The notes beneath the pieces are model-generated. The model worked only from the letters and a program-made list of their open reading frames with translations. It did not search any database and was not told where the DNA came from. A stretch of 64,000 nucleotides of DNA from Serripes groenlandicus. Lineage: Eukaryota > Mollusca > Bivalvia > Cardiida > Cardiidae. The number at the start of each line of letters is the position of its first letter. Position 1 is the stretch's first letter. The DNA is taken from positions 40,661,728-40,725,727 of the forward strand of contig JASEVX010000001.1 in NCBI GenBank assembly GCA_031761405.1, written 5' to 3'. This document shows positions 46,596-59,415 of this stretch, piece after piece. A program made the translations under genes and the position numbers.

Positions 46596-46674
46596 ACGAG
46601 ACGTAAGCGTCCGGGAATAATCCACGCCATCTTCTTTTCTAAAAATAACCTGCGAAATGTAAACAAAAGGTGAG

Positions 46675-46763
46675 ATGATGGAGACGGCAAAGGTATTGGC
46701 AGAAACCGGACATAGTTTCATCATAACAGGACAGTGTGGCACAGGAAAATCGTATTTAATGAG
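46675..46763 (+). CDS. Helicase exon 1 (Walker A)
   Basis: MMETAKVLAETGHSF, IITGQCGTGKSYLM, then donor AG|GTTTGT in phase 2. It sits 117 bp inside the left inverted repeat's conserved block. Too short for a simple ORF scan. Confidence 0.85.
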
Positions 46764-49700
46764 GTTTGTGTAGTATTCTTTCTTCCCATTTTTGATAAAC
46801 ATCTGTAATAATGACATTCATGGAACAACACAGACCTGTACAGTCTGAGTCTGACGTAGTGACGATCGAGTAAACTTCACTTGGTAAAGTATAGCGGGTC
46901 TCGAGTAATATTAGTAAAGGCATCTCTACAAAGACAACTTCAATGCATGCTATTCTCGTACTCATCCGTTTACTAAATAAAGGATCTAGTAAGCAAACAT
47001 TTCGTTTCTTTGCACCGAATCTAAAGAACAAATAACGAGGGTTTAAATTCGGGTTTATACAATGCAGGGACACTGTATTACATACATGTATAATGTAGTA
47101 TGTTAGTGTCCCTGCACAGTGTAAGATTTATTCACTTTCATTTTTCTGATTTTTCCTAAAACTTGATTTTAAAAAAAAAGACAGATTATTTGTTTTTCAC
47201 AACATTCTGAAAAGGAATAAACTATTTGATAATATGAGAAAGAAAATTGATACTTGTCATGAAAGAGCTGTTTGATACCTGTCATGAAAGTTCAACATAA
47301 CACTTTCATTTTTCATTATTTTCAAGTGCAATGTTAACCCTTCCACATGAAAACACTTTGTTAAACCCTTCCACATGATTGTTAACCCTTCCACATGAAA
47401 ACACATTGTTAACCCTTCCACATGAAAACACATTTTTAACCCTTCCACATGAAAACACTTTGTTAAACCCTTCCACGTGATTGTTAACCCTTCCACATGA
47501 AAACACATTGTTAACCCTTCCACATGATTGTTAACCCTTCCACATGAAAACACATTGTTAACCCTTCCACATAACAACATTGTTAACCCTTCCACATGAA
47601 AACACATTTTTAACCCTTCCACATGAAAACACTTTGTTAAACCCTTCCACGTGATTGTTAACCCTTCCACATGAAAACACATTGTTAACCCTTCCACGTG
47701 ATTGTTAACCCGTCCACATGAAAACACATTGTTAACCCTTCCACATAACAACATTGTTAACCCTCCCACATGAAAACACATTGTTAACCCTTCCACATGA
47801 AAACCTTTCCGCATGATTGTTAACCCTTCCACATAAAACACATTGTTATCCCTTCCACATAAAAACATTGTTAACCCTTCCACATGAAAACACATTGTTA
47901 ACCCTTCCACATGATTGTTAACCATTCCACATGAAAACACATTATTAACCCTTCCACATGAAAACACATTGTAAACCATTCCACATTTAAAAACACATGG
48001 TTAACCTTATACATGAAAACACATTGTTAACCCTTCCCCCATGAAAACACATTAACCCTTCCACATTCAAAAACACATGGTTAACACTATACATGAAAAC
48101 ACTTTGTTAACCCTTCCACATGATTGTTAACCCTTCCACATGAAAACACTTTGTTAACCCTTCCACATGAACACATTGTTAACCCTTATACATGAAAACA
48201 CTGTTAACCCGTCTACATGAAAACACATGGTTAACCCTTCCACATGAAAATGCATGGTTAACCTTTCCACATGAAAATACATTGTTAACCCTCCTTCGCG
48301 AAAACACATGGTTAACCATTCTACATGAAAACACATGGTTGGTTAACACTTCCACATGGTTTTTAACCTTTCCACATGGAAATACATCGTTAACCCTTCC
48401 ACATGAAAATACATTGTTAACCCTTCCACATGAAACAATTTGTTAACCCTTCCAAATGAAACACATTGTTAACCCTTCCACATGAAAACACATTTTGAAG
48501 CAGGCGACTTGAAAATATCGTTGCTAAGGAAGGACGATATACTGCTTTGTCCAGTTTACAAACATACTGTTTAAATATATATAGATTTTCCAACAATTAG
48601 AAGCATTAGTTAATCTTCATTAAAATATTGTGAGAAGAGGAGTCTTTGCTCATTATGTCTCCCTTTGCCACAATGATTTTAAGTCATACAAACAAGCAAT
48701 TTGAAAAAAGAAATGGGGTAAATACCCAATTCACTAAACAAGTTATCTGTAGCCCTGTTAACCCTTTCCCCAATACAACAAATATACAGCAGATGTCTTT
48801 GAAAACCTTTAGCCAACAATTTGGAAACTCTCTATATAAATGAAAGTAAGTAGATCATTTATAATTGTGAATTTTGCATAATTACAGAGTTATATACAAA
48901 TATATTTACAATTACAAAGAGCACCTGGCCCTATGGGCCTATAAGTAACCAAAACAATACATGTATACATTTCGTTATTTACAAAATGTTAGTTTTATAA
49001 ATAGTGAGGGGAATGGAAGAATGCACATGAGTCAGCTGTGCACAGAAATAAGTCTTACTCAATACTTAACAAATGAATAAATACATCATATTGTATATAC
49101 ACATTAGGATGAAAAGATGATTATGATTGTAATAGATACATATTTACAAGGAATCACTTAAACAAAGTCAATATTGTATTTCATTTATCTGGAATAAGTG
49201 AATATTAACCAAAACAATATGAGCTTAATATGATAACAATACTGAAGTACATGCTAAACATTTGCTACACAAAAAGGCATCACTCAATATTTAATCTCTA
49301 AGTCATTGAACAGAAACTAGAATTAACTCTGTACATGGGAGTAGGGTTGAATTATTAATATATAATAGAATAATTGTTAAACATACATCTATATACTCTC
49401 ATTAACTTTAGGCAATTACAATTTTGAATGATGGCCAAGCAGAGGTCTAGGTAAGGAGGGGTTAACAGCTCTTGTTTCTCGGTTCCTTTCGAAAACCAGC
49501 CAGATCCGTCCATGCATGACGGGATTATGGCCCTTTAAAATTGACAAAATTGCTATAATTGACCTTGTGAACACTGTAGAGGCTCCATTTACTATCTGAT
49601 CTTCACCAAACTTAGGTAGTAGTTAAATATTGATGAGAGCTTGGTTCCTTTTGCAAACCAGGCTGATCCGCCCATGCAATACTGGATTATGGCCCTTGAA

Positions 49701-52700
49701 ATTGTCAAAATTGCTATAATAGAGTTTGTGAACACATTAGAGGCTCCATTTACTTTCTGATCTTCACCAAACTTAGATAGTAGTTAAATATTGATGAGAG
49801 CTCGGTTCCTTTCGAAAACCAGCCAGATGTGCCTTTGCATGACTGGATTATGGCCCTTGAAATTGTCAAAATTGCTATAAAACAGCTTGTGCACACAATA
49901 GAGCCTCCATTTACTATCCGATCTTCACCATACATACATGAAAATGACCAGTAGAGCATAGGCCCTCATGGGCCTCTTGTTCCATAATGTTTTCAGAAGT
50001 TTTCTGCTAAATAGGGAGTTGTCTATTGTCTATCCCACTTTAAAATGAAATATCTAGATGAAATTAATTAGCAAGATATTAAAAAATAAAAGAAAAATCT
50101 ACCACTTATCCCTTATCTCTCTTTATAAACAGTTTGTGTGAACAAAATAGGACAATTTTAGCCTGCACTTATATGCCATTGAAAACATCTAGTCAAACAT
50201 TTGGAAAATCTCTATTTAAATGAAAGAACAACTATTGAAGAAAGTTGAAAACATTGTTGTAAAAGTAGAACTTGCTCATTATTAGAAATTTCTCCTTTTG
50301 CCGCATGTGTTTACAAAATTCGTCTGCTACAAAGGCGTCAGAAAACATCTGTATGTTGGAAAAGGGTTAAATTATAAATATACACAGGTTCCACTTCTGT
50401 TAGGTTAAGCAATTAATGGTAGAAAACTGCGGAAACAATAGGTCACATGCTCCTCCATTGCAAAGATTTTTAGCAACCTTTATATTATACATGGCACCTC
50501 ACCGCTGTGTGTCTTAATTGTACTATGATTGGAAAGACCCCTATACTCATTGATGTTTTTTGTTATAATAATTTCTGGGCAAAGACTTGCAAAATCTGAT
50601 TATCTCTGTAAATAAAATTCAAAGAACTGTATTATCAAAAGAGTTGAAAACATTGTGTCAACAGGGTAAACTTAGTTATTTTGGAAGATCCAATCCAAAA
50701 AATCAATTAAAACCTGTAGAATTAAGTTCTTATGCTACCTTTCATTTTTTTAGATCGGTTTTCATAAGGGTTTAATGCCCTATTTGTTGTGGCTGTAAAG
50801 TAGGTTGCTGAATTGCCTGAATTTGACTTACTAGATACAGTAGCTTGGCCAAGAATAATGGCCGTGTTTGCAGGTCCATATTGACATAGTGTAGGATTTG
50901 TGTTTAATCCATTTCGGATACCCCTCTGCTGGCAAAACAAATTCTCTACTATGTCTGAATTGAAATAACCTGGGTTGATGCTGTTACATGATTTTAATAG
51001 TTGTTGGCATAAAGATAGAAATCCAACAAGGGAAGAATTTAAATCTTCAGATGTTTCTCTGGTGAGGAAATGCTTCCTTGCTGTAAGTTTATCAGATTCA
51101 GTAACCTGTATTTTCCATGAATCAAAAAACTGGCTTGCATACTTTATCTGAGTCAGTCTAACATCAGACAATTGTGTAATTGGACGGTTTTTATCACAAA
51201 AAATGTCAATTAGTATTGAGGTCTGTTCAAGAATGGCAATTGAGGATGCTAAAATCTCTGGATTTTCTAGTGTTTGCTGATATGCTTTCATCAGATAAAG
51301 CATGTCTTTGCTCAAAACATCAGTTGCCAATTTGTTTCTCATTTTGGATGCAGGAGTGAGCTCTATGTGTTCCTTAGTTAAAAACCTGTGTATTTTAAAC
51401 CCACTTTGAAAGTTGTACCTGCCGCAAGCTTCCCAATGATCCCATACTATTGTTCTTTCATTTAGTTTTAAATACCTGCCTTTTCCAGCATCATGCTCTT
51501 CCCTACTAGATTCTATATTATTTCTAATTTTCTTCATGCAATGCATGATGTCTTGAATAGAAGACATTAGGTGGTGTCTGTCAAAAACATCTGGAAACAG
51601 CCAACTACTATCAACTGGATTACCATTGAACAGCATATGGGAAAAAGTTCTATTTGTTGATGCCCCATCAAGCATAACATAGTCAATGGTGAACCCCTTT
51701 TCCCCTAATACGTCGACACACCTCCAGAAAGTTGTATACAGTTGGTGAGCTGTTGCAGGATTTGATCCGAAATATGCCACAGGCCACCTGAAAATGATAT
51801 AAATGAATACCAGAAACTTGGATAATAAGGAAGTGTAAACATTTATTTTTTCACACTTTATGACTCCTTTTACCAAACCGTATGTAATATGTACCCATAA
51901 TACAAGTTTCATAGGGAAGGTTTTTTTTACAGTACCACAAACATACAAATAAAGGATTTTGACAAGAATTTTAGAACATGCCCCAAATCTATAGCTGTAG
52001 TTATATATATATATATGTATATACATATGTGCATGCTTTATGCTTTTGAACAGGTATTTTAAGGATTAATGTTAACATGCAGATGCCATGAAAAAAATAG
52101 GTAATCCAGATCTCTCCTTTTATCACAATGTTTACACCTCTATGCTTAATTCTAGCTTCATATATTTATCAGTTCCAACCTACAGAAGTATTTTGAAGCA
52201 TCTGCAGATTCTGTTGAGTTATACCCACAATAGGGTTTAACCCTTTCCCTCATACGACAATTCTGCAGCAGACGACTTTGAACATATTTTGTCACAAAAT
52301 AGAAAATCTCTATAATTGAATGGATAACCTATGACTAAAAGTGGAAAACATTGTGGCAAAAGGAGAAATTGCTCGTTTTGAGCAATTTCTACTTTCGTCA
52401 CTATGTTTTCAAAAAGCCGTCTGCTGCAGAGGCATCAGAAAAGCGTCTATATGAGGTAAAGGGTTAAAGGTTATCATATCTGCAGCAGACGTCTCTGAAA
52501 ACATGTAGGCAAAAACATTGGAAAACACTTGCTTGTGTATGAAAGTATAATTATTGAACAAGGCTGAAATCTGCACCACTGTCTTCCACAATTTTTTATT
52601 TTGTCACAATGTTATCAAAAGTTGCTGCTGCAGATGCATCCAAATCCTTCTATATGTTGGAAAGGGTTAAAGCCTTTCATGTAAAGTGAGACGATACTGA

Positions 52701-55700
52701 CCTGAAACCAGTAAATCCATGGAACACAAACTGTAGTGCATGGGTTGCTAGCTCCACTTTCTTCTCACCATGGCAGATCACAGAAATGTTGTTGTTGGTC
52801 TCTCCCATATCGACCATGCCAACAAGATTCCAGGTGTTTCCTTTCCTCTCTATTACGAGGTCATCCTGGATAGTCATCTCATCTATCACCAGACCACCAC
52901 GTCTCCCAAAATTACAGATTGCTTTTCTCTCACTTTCCCTTGCCATCCATTGAATATTATCTGCACTGAATCCAACAGGTTGCTTTACAGAGTTCTTATA
53001 GTACTGTAGAAGGCGTTTCGACGGCAGCACAAGGACATCAGCTTTCTTTAGCTGTTCAAATGCACTTGGAGATTTTATATATAATCCCAAAGCGATGCTT
53101 ATTAGCTTGGGATTCCAGCGTCTCTGGCGTGGATCAATGTCCATTGAGTTTTTCAACTGGTCCTCCAACAGAAGCTCTAGGTGTGCTGGAACCTGTTGTT
53201 TGGATAACAGTTCTTGAATAACAGTCTGAACATCATTTGCATCTTTTTCATTCAAGTTTATTAAAACGTCTGTATTAACAGAGGTTTTGGCATTAGTAGT
53301 TCCAACTTGAATTTTCTTCTTTTCTTCATTATTTTGTTGTCTTTTTTTTGCTTTTCTGTAAGAATCTGAACAAGGTGCACAGCAATTTGAAATAGTCAGC
53401 ATGCTCAACACAACCTGACATTTGTTGGTCCTAAATTGCCTTTTCACAGAATTTTCATCTTGAATAGTTGACCATATTTCTTCAATGTAAGAAGTCCTTG
53501 ACTGGTATTTTTCTGATGCTCCTTCACAAAATCTGAGATGTTCAGGTAAAGATAGAACACAGTCAATGTTGTTCTGTGTAATTTGAATTCCAAAGCTGCT
53601 TTTTAGTACAACATTTAAAACCTTCATTACTAATTCCTTGTGACCAAAGATAATTTGGCACCTAATTTGTTTACCATTGATACAGGTTGTAAGTGGACAA
53701 TCAATTGTGAGTTCCTTTGAAGTTGTATAATAAGTTGCACAATATGAAGGAATGTTGATGTTAGTTAAATTGTCTGATTGAGGTATTGCTTCCACATTTT
53801 GAAATGCAACATGACGTAAACTGTTCTGATACACAAAATACTTATTAGTTTTAAAAAGCACCATCATAAGTTTTGAAATAGTATCTTTAGGAGGTACAAG
53901 ACTTTCTTGTTCACTGAAGAAGCACGTTGCTTTGTTGAAAATGTGGTCTAGCTGTATATGGCTATGTGGACTATGTCTGTAGTTCAGGGATAACCTGTAA
54001 ATGATAAAGGAAATTTTAAATTTAAAATAAGCAAATTTAACTTAATAGGAGGCTGTTCATGCAATAAAATGTACATGTAGGCATTTATGAAGAGTATATT
54101 ATGTTCAGATCAAGCTCTACAGCTCTAGATGATACTTTTGAGTACCAACCAGAAAGAGTTTAGTTAAGTCATAAGAGAGGTATTAACCCTTTCCCTCATA
54201 TAGACGCTTTCTGACGCCTCTGCAGCAGACGGCTTTTTGAAAACCTAGTGACAAAAGTAGAAATTGCTCAAAACGAGCAATTTCTCCTTTTGCCACAATG
54301 TTTTCCACTTTTAGTGATAGGTTTTCCATTCAATTATAGAAATTTTCTAATTTTTGACAATATGTTCAAAGTCGTATATTTAACGTCTGCTGCAGAATTG
54401 TCGTATGAGGGAAAGGGTTGATGGAAAAAGACCAGTTTACACCTTCTTATCTAGTCCTTTGATATAAGGAACTGTCCTGTTTCAACATTATTCAAAATCT
54501 GCATTCAGCTTCATTAAAAATAATTACATTAGACATTATATGCATTAATTATTGACTGAGGTATTCTTATGATAAAAGATATATGATTTAGAGCAACATT
54601 ATCTTTTAGCATTAACCATAGCAGTAATTAAGTTTTTCTTTTCTTTCCAATATGGACTTTAAGGTGAATCATGCTTTTACGGTTATTGTATTATGTTTTT
54701 CAGGAAACTTATAAAGAGTTTATCAGAACTCAAGAAAGTTGCTGTGACTGCAACAACAGGAATGGCAAGTACTCAATTGGGAATTGGTGCTTCAACGTTG
54801 CACCACTGGTGTGGAGTTATGGATGGAAGGTACTCCAGCAATCAAATCTATGAGCTGATGTTAAATGAAGGATCATATGGAGGTGCAAAAAATAGGATAC
54901 TGGTGGCAGATGTCTTGTTTATCGATGAAATTGGAATGCTGTCTCTGAAGATGTTTGATCTGATTGAATCAGTTTGTAGAATGGTCAGAGGCAATGACCG
55001 TATGTTTGGAGGAATACAGGTATGGTTAACATAATTCATTATTTTACTATTATACTCTAAACCATCATTTCCCACATATAGACAGACTTCAAAATTGGTT
55101 TCAAGATATACGGACCAGTAGAAACTATGTGATATAACTGAAAAATGTTGATGCAGCGTAAAAAAAACAAGAAATCAATCAACTGTGTATTTGTTGTGTG
55201 CGGAAAAGGTATAACTATTGTCTGCAATGTTGGCTCGCAATTGATTTCATTCAATAATCAATACACACAAAACTTTAAAAAATATGTTTGCTGCAGAGTG
55301 GTAAAAAGTAGTTGCTTTTTGAGATATTATAAAAAATAAAATGTTATTAACCCTTTCCAACATACATCAAATCTGCAGCAGATGACTTTGAAAACATAGT
55401 GACGAAAGCCTGAAAAATCTCCATAAAAGATAGCATAATTGTTAAATAAAGTTGAAAACATTGCGGCCAAAGGAGAAATTTGTCATCAAATGCGTCAAAA
55501 TGCGTATGCAGGTGGGAAAGGGTTAAATATGTGAAACATTAATTAACCAACATTTTTTTGTTTTAGGTTATAGTAAGTGGTGACTTCAAACAGCTGCCAC
55601 CAGTACCAAATCACTGGTATAATGATGATGGATCATATTGCTTTCTGAGTCAAAATTTCAAAAAAACATTTCCTCATCACATCAGCTTGAAGCAGGTAAT

Positions 55701-58700
55701 ACTAACCAGATTATTTACAAGTATTGAAATAGATATATATTCTAATCTGAAATCATTGAATATTTCCCCCATACGAAACATCCATAGCAGACAACTTTGA
55801 AATACTCTAGGCAAAGATATGGTAACTTTCTATAAATAAAGGTATTATTATTGAATAGAGTTCAAATCATTGTGACAAAAGGAGAACATTTCTTATTGGC
55901 CAAAATGTTTTCATAAGTAATCTGCCCCAGAGAGGTTAAAAAGAGAATGTACATGTGTTAAAGGTTAAATTGACTTTACTTGTCAAACTTTAGTTGTTTT
56001 TAAGTTGTTTTACGCGGCTTTCAACTGTTGTTCAGTTATATCACAGAGCAGAGTTTCCTGGGCTAGTTACCTGTATTACTCGGTACTGGTCCATTTATCC
56101 TAACAAAATCTTTATTCTTAGAATTGATTTTATGGATCACTTTACAATGTTGGAAGATACCCAGATCAGCCTGTGCCTCTGTTATGTCTGATCAGGATCT
56201 AAACAGGTTGCAACCATAAACATGCAGTGAACAATTCTATTTCATTTATCATTTATTGTTAAAACTATGTACATGTAGGTCAGTATTCATGTTACATGAC
56301 TCATATATGACCTCATTTGATTTCAAGGTTCTGAGACAATCTGAAGCTGACCTGATAGCGGCAGTGCATGAGTTATGTGATGGGTCTCCATCCCCAGAAA
56401 CCATTTTGATGTTGAAAAGTCTCGACAGGCCTCTACCAGACACTGTAACCCCTACATTATTATTTGGAACACGATTTGATGTTAATTATATTAATCAGAT
56501 GAAAATCGAAGACATGCAAGGTCAAGCTGTGTTTTTTAAAGCTAAAGATGAAGGTATGAACTTGAAGTCTTAAATTTTATAACAGTATTGAGAGTTGATT
56601 ACTCCAAAATCATGGCAGCCAGGGCTGAGATTTATTTATGCCTTTATTCACACAGAGAAAACTTTTTTTCTGCTCAAAAATCAATAAGCTTGAATTTCTG
56701 ATTATGTATTTCCATATATTTTTCAAGGTTGAAAACAAATTCTAAAGTGAAATTCCCCCAATTTCAATCAAACATAGGAATGTTCATAAAAACCTTCATT
56801 TGGTAGTATATTTTTAACCCTTTCTCTCATATAGACATTTTCTGACGCCTCTGCAGCAGACAAGCAATTTCTCCTTTTGTCACCATGTTTTTAACTCTAT
56901 TCATTTATTGTTCTCTCATTTAAAGGGATTTTCTGTGCTTTTGCTTAGGCATTTTCAAAGTCGTCTGCTGCAGATTTTTTTTTGTGGGAAAGGGTTAAAA
57001 TAGTTCAAAGACTTAAATTCTATTGAGAACTTTGGTTGCTGCTGCATCCGAAAGGGGAGGGTGGAAATGCCCTATATTTAAAATACTTTTTCTCAGGATC
57101 TGCTTGTCTGATTCCGATATGATTTGGTAAACATATTACTTGGGTCACCCGCTACTAAACATGTACAAGCTATACTGATTGGTTGAAATACATGGCATCA
57201 AGGCTGCTTCAGAAAAGGGGCAAAATGGCAAATTTTAAAAATAAAAGTGCTTGTCTGATTCAAAGAAAATTGTATAGCAATCTTGCTTCAGTGACCCTAG
57301 CTATGTTGCATAAGAAAAGGGTTAAATAACATTTTATCTTCAAACAACATCACCTCCAAAACCATTGAACCGATATCAACCAAACTTCACAGGAAATTTC
57401 TTTTGGTGGTCCTCTTTCAAATTGTTCAAAGATTTAATGCCTAAAATAATTACAAATGTCGTTTACTGATAAACTATTTCATTAACAGTGTAGTCTCCTT
57501 TCAGTTTAACAGTCTATGTAGAAAAGCAGCCAGTTTCTTGGAAAGTATGTTGTGTGGTGTACTGGTGTGGGTAAACCAGGAAACGCGTGCCATGGGGAAA
57601 TGGTTGCCGTGATATGACTGAAAAATTGTTGAATACGACGTCAAAACCTAATCAATCGTATCACCCAGGCTGATATTAGAAGTTACATATTTGCTACTTT
57701 ACTAATACTTAAGTGATCAATTTAGGGTCATATTGGCCCTCTTGTTTATTTTTGTTTATATTTATTTTGTAGGTGACAGACGTTTACTCAGGCATTGCGA
57801 TGCACCAAAAACCTTGATTTTGAAGGAGAAAGCCCCAGTCATAATAACTAGAAATTTAGGTGGGGGAGTTTTTAATGGCTCAAGAGGAATTGTTTATGAC
57901 TTGAAAAATGGAGATGATCCGATCATATTAATTGAAGGAAAATGCGTTCAGGTGAGAAGGTGTATCTTTGATATTTATGATATGAACAGAAAAATTTCAT
58001 TGGCACATAGACTGCAGTATCCCATACAGCTGGCATTTGCTCTTACTGTGCACAAATCTCAAGGACAGACCCTAGAAAATGTAGAAGTGGACTGCTTTTC
58101 TTTTTTCGCCCCAGGTCAAATGGGAGTAGCAGTTGGACGATGTGTGAGTAAAGCTGGTCTGAAAATAGTTCACTTTAACAGACAAGCTGCTGAGATGAAA
58201 CATCCAAAAGAAGTGTACTCCTTTTATGAAGCAGAGTCCAAAGATCCCTTAGATAATTTAGACTGCTGCAGACAAAATCATTTAGTAGTAGATGAAGGGT
58301 TGCAGTTCAGGTCAGAATATGTAGCCTTTTCATCTTCACATGTAGAACATGTAGCTGCACATGAAGAAATGACCCATGAGTGCCCATGGAAAGTTAAGGA
58401 TTTTTTAGAAGATAATTTGGATTCTAACTTCATGGAATTTATACATGCAGACATTATCAATAATCAAAATGAGAAATTGCAAACTCATCTTAATCATCTT
58501 TACTTCAAAGTAAATCAAGCTTCTAGCAAGGGAGATAAAAAAAGAGAAAATTGGGTTGAAGCCTACACATTTTTAAACAAATTTCTTGTGAGTGTAACAC
58601 ATGAACATTTGTGTGAAGAACTGTTTGATTCAAAACCAATCAAAAGGCATCATAACAAATTTTCCTCTAAATTAGTATTTTGGCTTATGGACTGTGAAAT

Positions 58701-59415
58701 TAGAAAAAGGTCGGCGGAAATAATTAAAAAACAACAAGAGAAATTCGATGAAACAGACATACCTGTACAGACCCCCTCAATAAGTGGTCAAGGAAAAATA
58801 CGATACATTGCAGGAGCATGTATATATAAGATTTCTCAGAGGGTACAAAATTCTGTGTTAAAAAACCTTGGAAATTTGTCAAATGTAAAGCGACTCGCTC
58901 GCAAGTCTGCATACCAAAAGCAGCAACTCTTAAAAACACTTCGAGTATCAGAAGTTAGCACTGATCTTTCTGATCCCAGTATGCAGGAGATACAGTACAG
59001 ACAAAGCTCATCAAGAGGCTTGTTTGTTGTTGCTGATCCAGTCTACCAGTTCTTTGTTTGTGCAAATGAACTTCTACAGAAGTACTTGACACACAAATAT
59101 TTACATCTCAAAATTGAAAATCTTCAGAGGCAGATAAGAAATTTGATGTTTTCAAATCAAGATTTAGTAGATGGCTGGATCAATTTATTTGATGATACTT
59201 CAGAAACAGATGACAGAGATGATGAAATGTTCATGGCTTTGCTGCTTGATCTTTTTGCCGAAGTTATTGACCATTTCGTCAAACTCGCTTTTGTAGATGC
59301 TATCAAAGAATTTAAGGCTATGATCCCAAGAAAAAAAAGGCAAGCTCTTCGTTCTAAAGTGTCAGCTCTTGGGGAGAGAGCAGGTAAAAAGAATAAGTCA
59401 GAAAGCAGTAACTAA
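46675..59415 (+). CDS. PIF1-type DNA helicase of the 17.4 kb element, 5 exons, 800 aa
   Basis: Exons 46675-46763, 54704-55019, 55567-55695, 56328-56553 and 57773-59415 join in matching phase to 801 codons including the stop. Superfamily 1 motifs are in order: Walker A GQCGTGKS (res. 19-26), TATTGMAS (45-52), Walker B FIDEIGM (102-108), SGDFKQLPPV (139-148), LTVHKSQGQT (344-353) and AVGR (373-376). PIF1 enzymes are 5'-3' DNA helicases. A role in replicating or processing the element is an inference. The last 400 residues are not PIF1: a Cys/His-bearing start, a RYIAGACIYKI motif, ADPVYQFFVCANELL and a lysine-rich end (KKNKSESSN) that could act as a nuclear signal. An in-frame TAA lies 15 bp before the first ATG. 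Introns 1-4 all contain foreign repeats, yet no coding break is seen. The first intron (7.9 kb) encloses the transposase exons 2-3. Confidence 0.85.
47065..47114. repeat. Micro-palindrome CAGGGACACT..AGTGTCCCTG
   Basis: A 50-bp hairpin whose loop 'acatacatgtataatgtagt' can fold further. Confidence 0.65.
47336..48494. repeat. 27-bp minisatellite made of a MITE terminus
   Basis: The unit is 'ttaacccttccacatgaaaa' plus 'cacattg', more than 40 copies including truncated forms ('ttaacccttccacatgattg'). It ends directly in 'ttttgaagcaggcgacttga', the sequence that follows the terminus in TTAA-CCCTTTCC MITEs. The array therefore looks like a tandem amplification of that family's 5' end. It is in helicase intron 1. 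Confidence 0.85.
48758..48845. mobile_element. TTAA-CCCTTTCC MITE, left half
   Basis: 'ttaaccctttccccaataca' and 'agcagatgtctttgaaaa', then the copy fades into AT-rich sequence. Confidence 0.6.
48885..48990 (-). repeat. Possible LINE 3'-end copy
   Basis: Diverged reverse relative of 4940-5124: 'cctggccctatgggcctata' and 'ttcgttatttacaaaatg'. Confidence 0.35.
48991..49430. other. Gene-less AT-rich stretch in helicase intron 1
   Basis: No feature recognised. Confidence 0.4.
49440..49983 (-). repeat. Dispersed repeat, three about 160-bp units, GGGCCTCTTGTTC end
   Basis: The units share 'cggttcctttcgaaaacca', 'tggattatggcccttgaaat' and 'actatctgatcttcaccaaa'. The end 'ggccctcatgggcctcttgt' is the complement of the start of the 38.1 kb repeat. 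Confidence 0.65.
50170..50370. mobile_element. TTAA-CCCTTTCC MITE, left end worn
   Basis: 'ttgaaaacatctagtcaaac' in the left arm, 'attcgtctgctacaaaggcg' and 'ttggaaaagggttaa' at the right. Confidence 0.65.
50722..51787 (-). CDS. Transposase exon 3
   Basis: Acceptor TATCATTTTCAG. Begins RWPVAYFGSNPATAHQLY, carries the second Asp and the catalytic Glu and stops at TAA 50724-50722. Confidence 0.9.

Noticed and set aside
47257..48446. 240-codon minus-strand frame and TTAACCC words as a coding or telomeric repeat
   Set aside because: The frame is a shadow of the 27-bp array. The unit is not TTAGGG-type and continues into MITE sequence.
57733..57772. Start of a separate 560-aa helicase gene at 57733
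   Set aside because: The first codons precede a clear acceptor (TTTTGTAG) and derive from a repeat end. The true frame continues from upstream exons.
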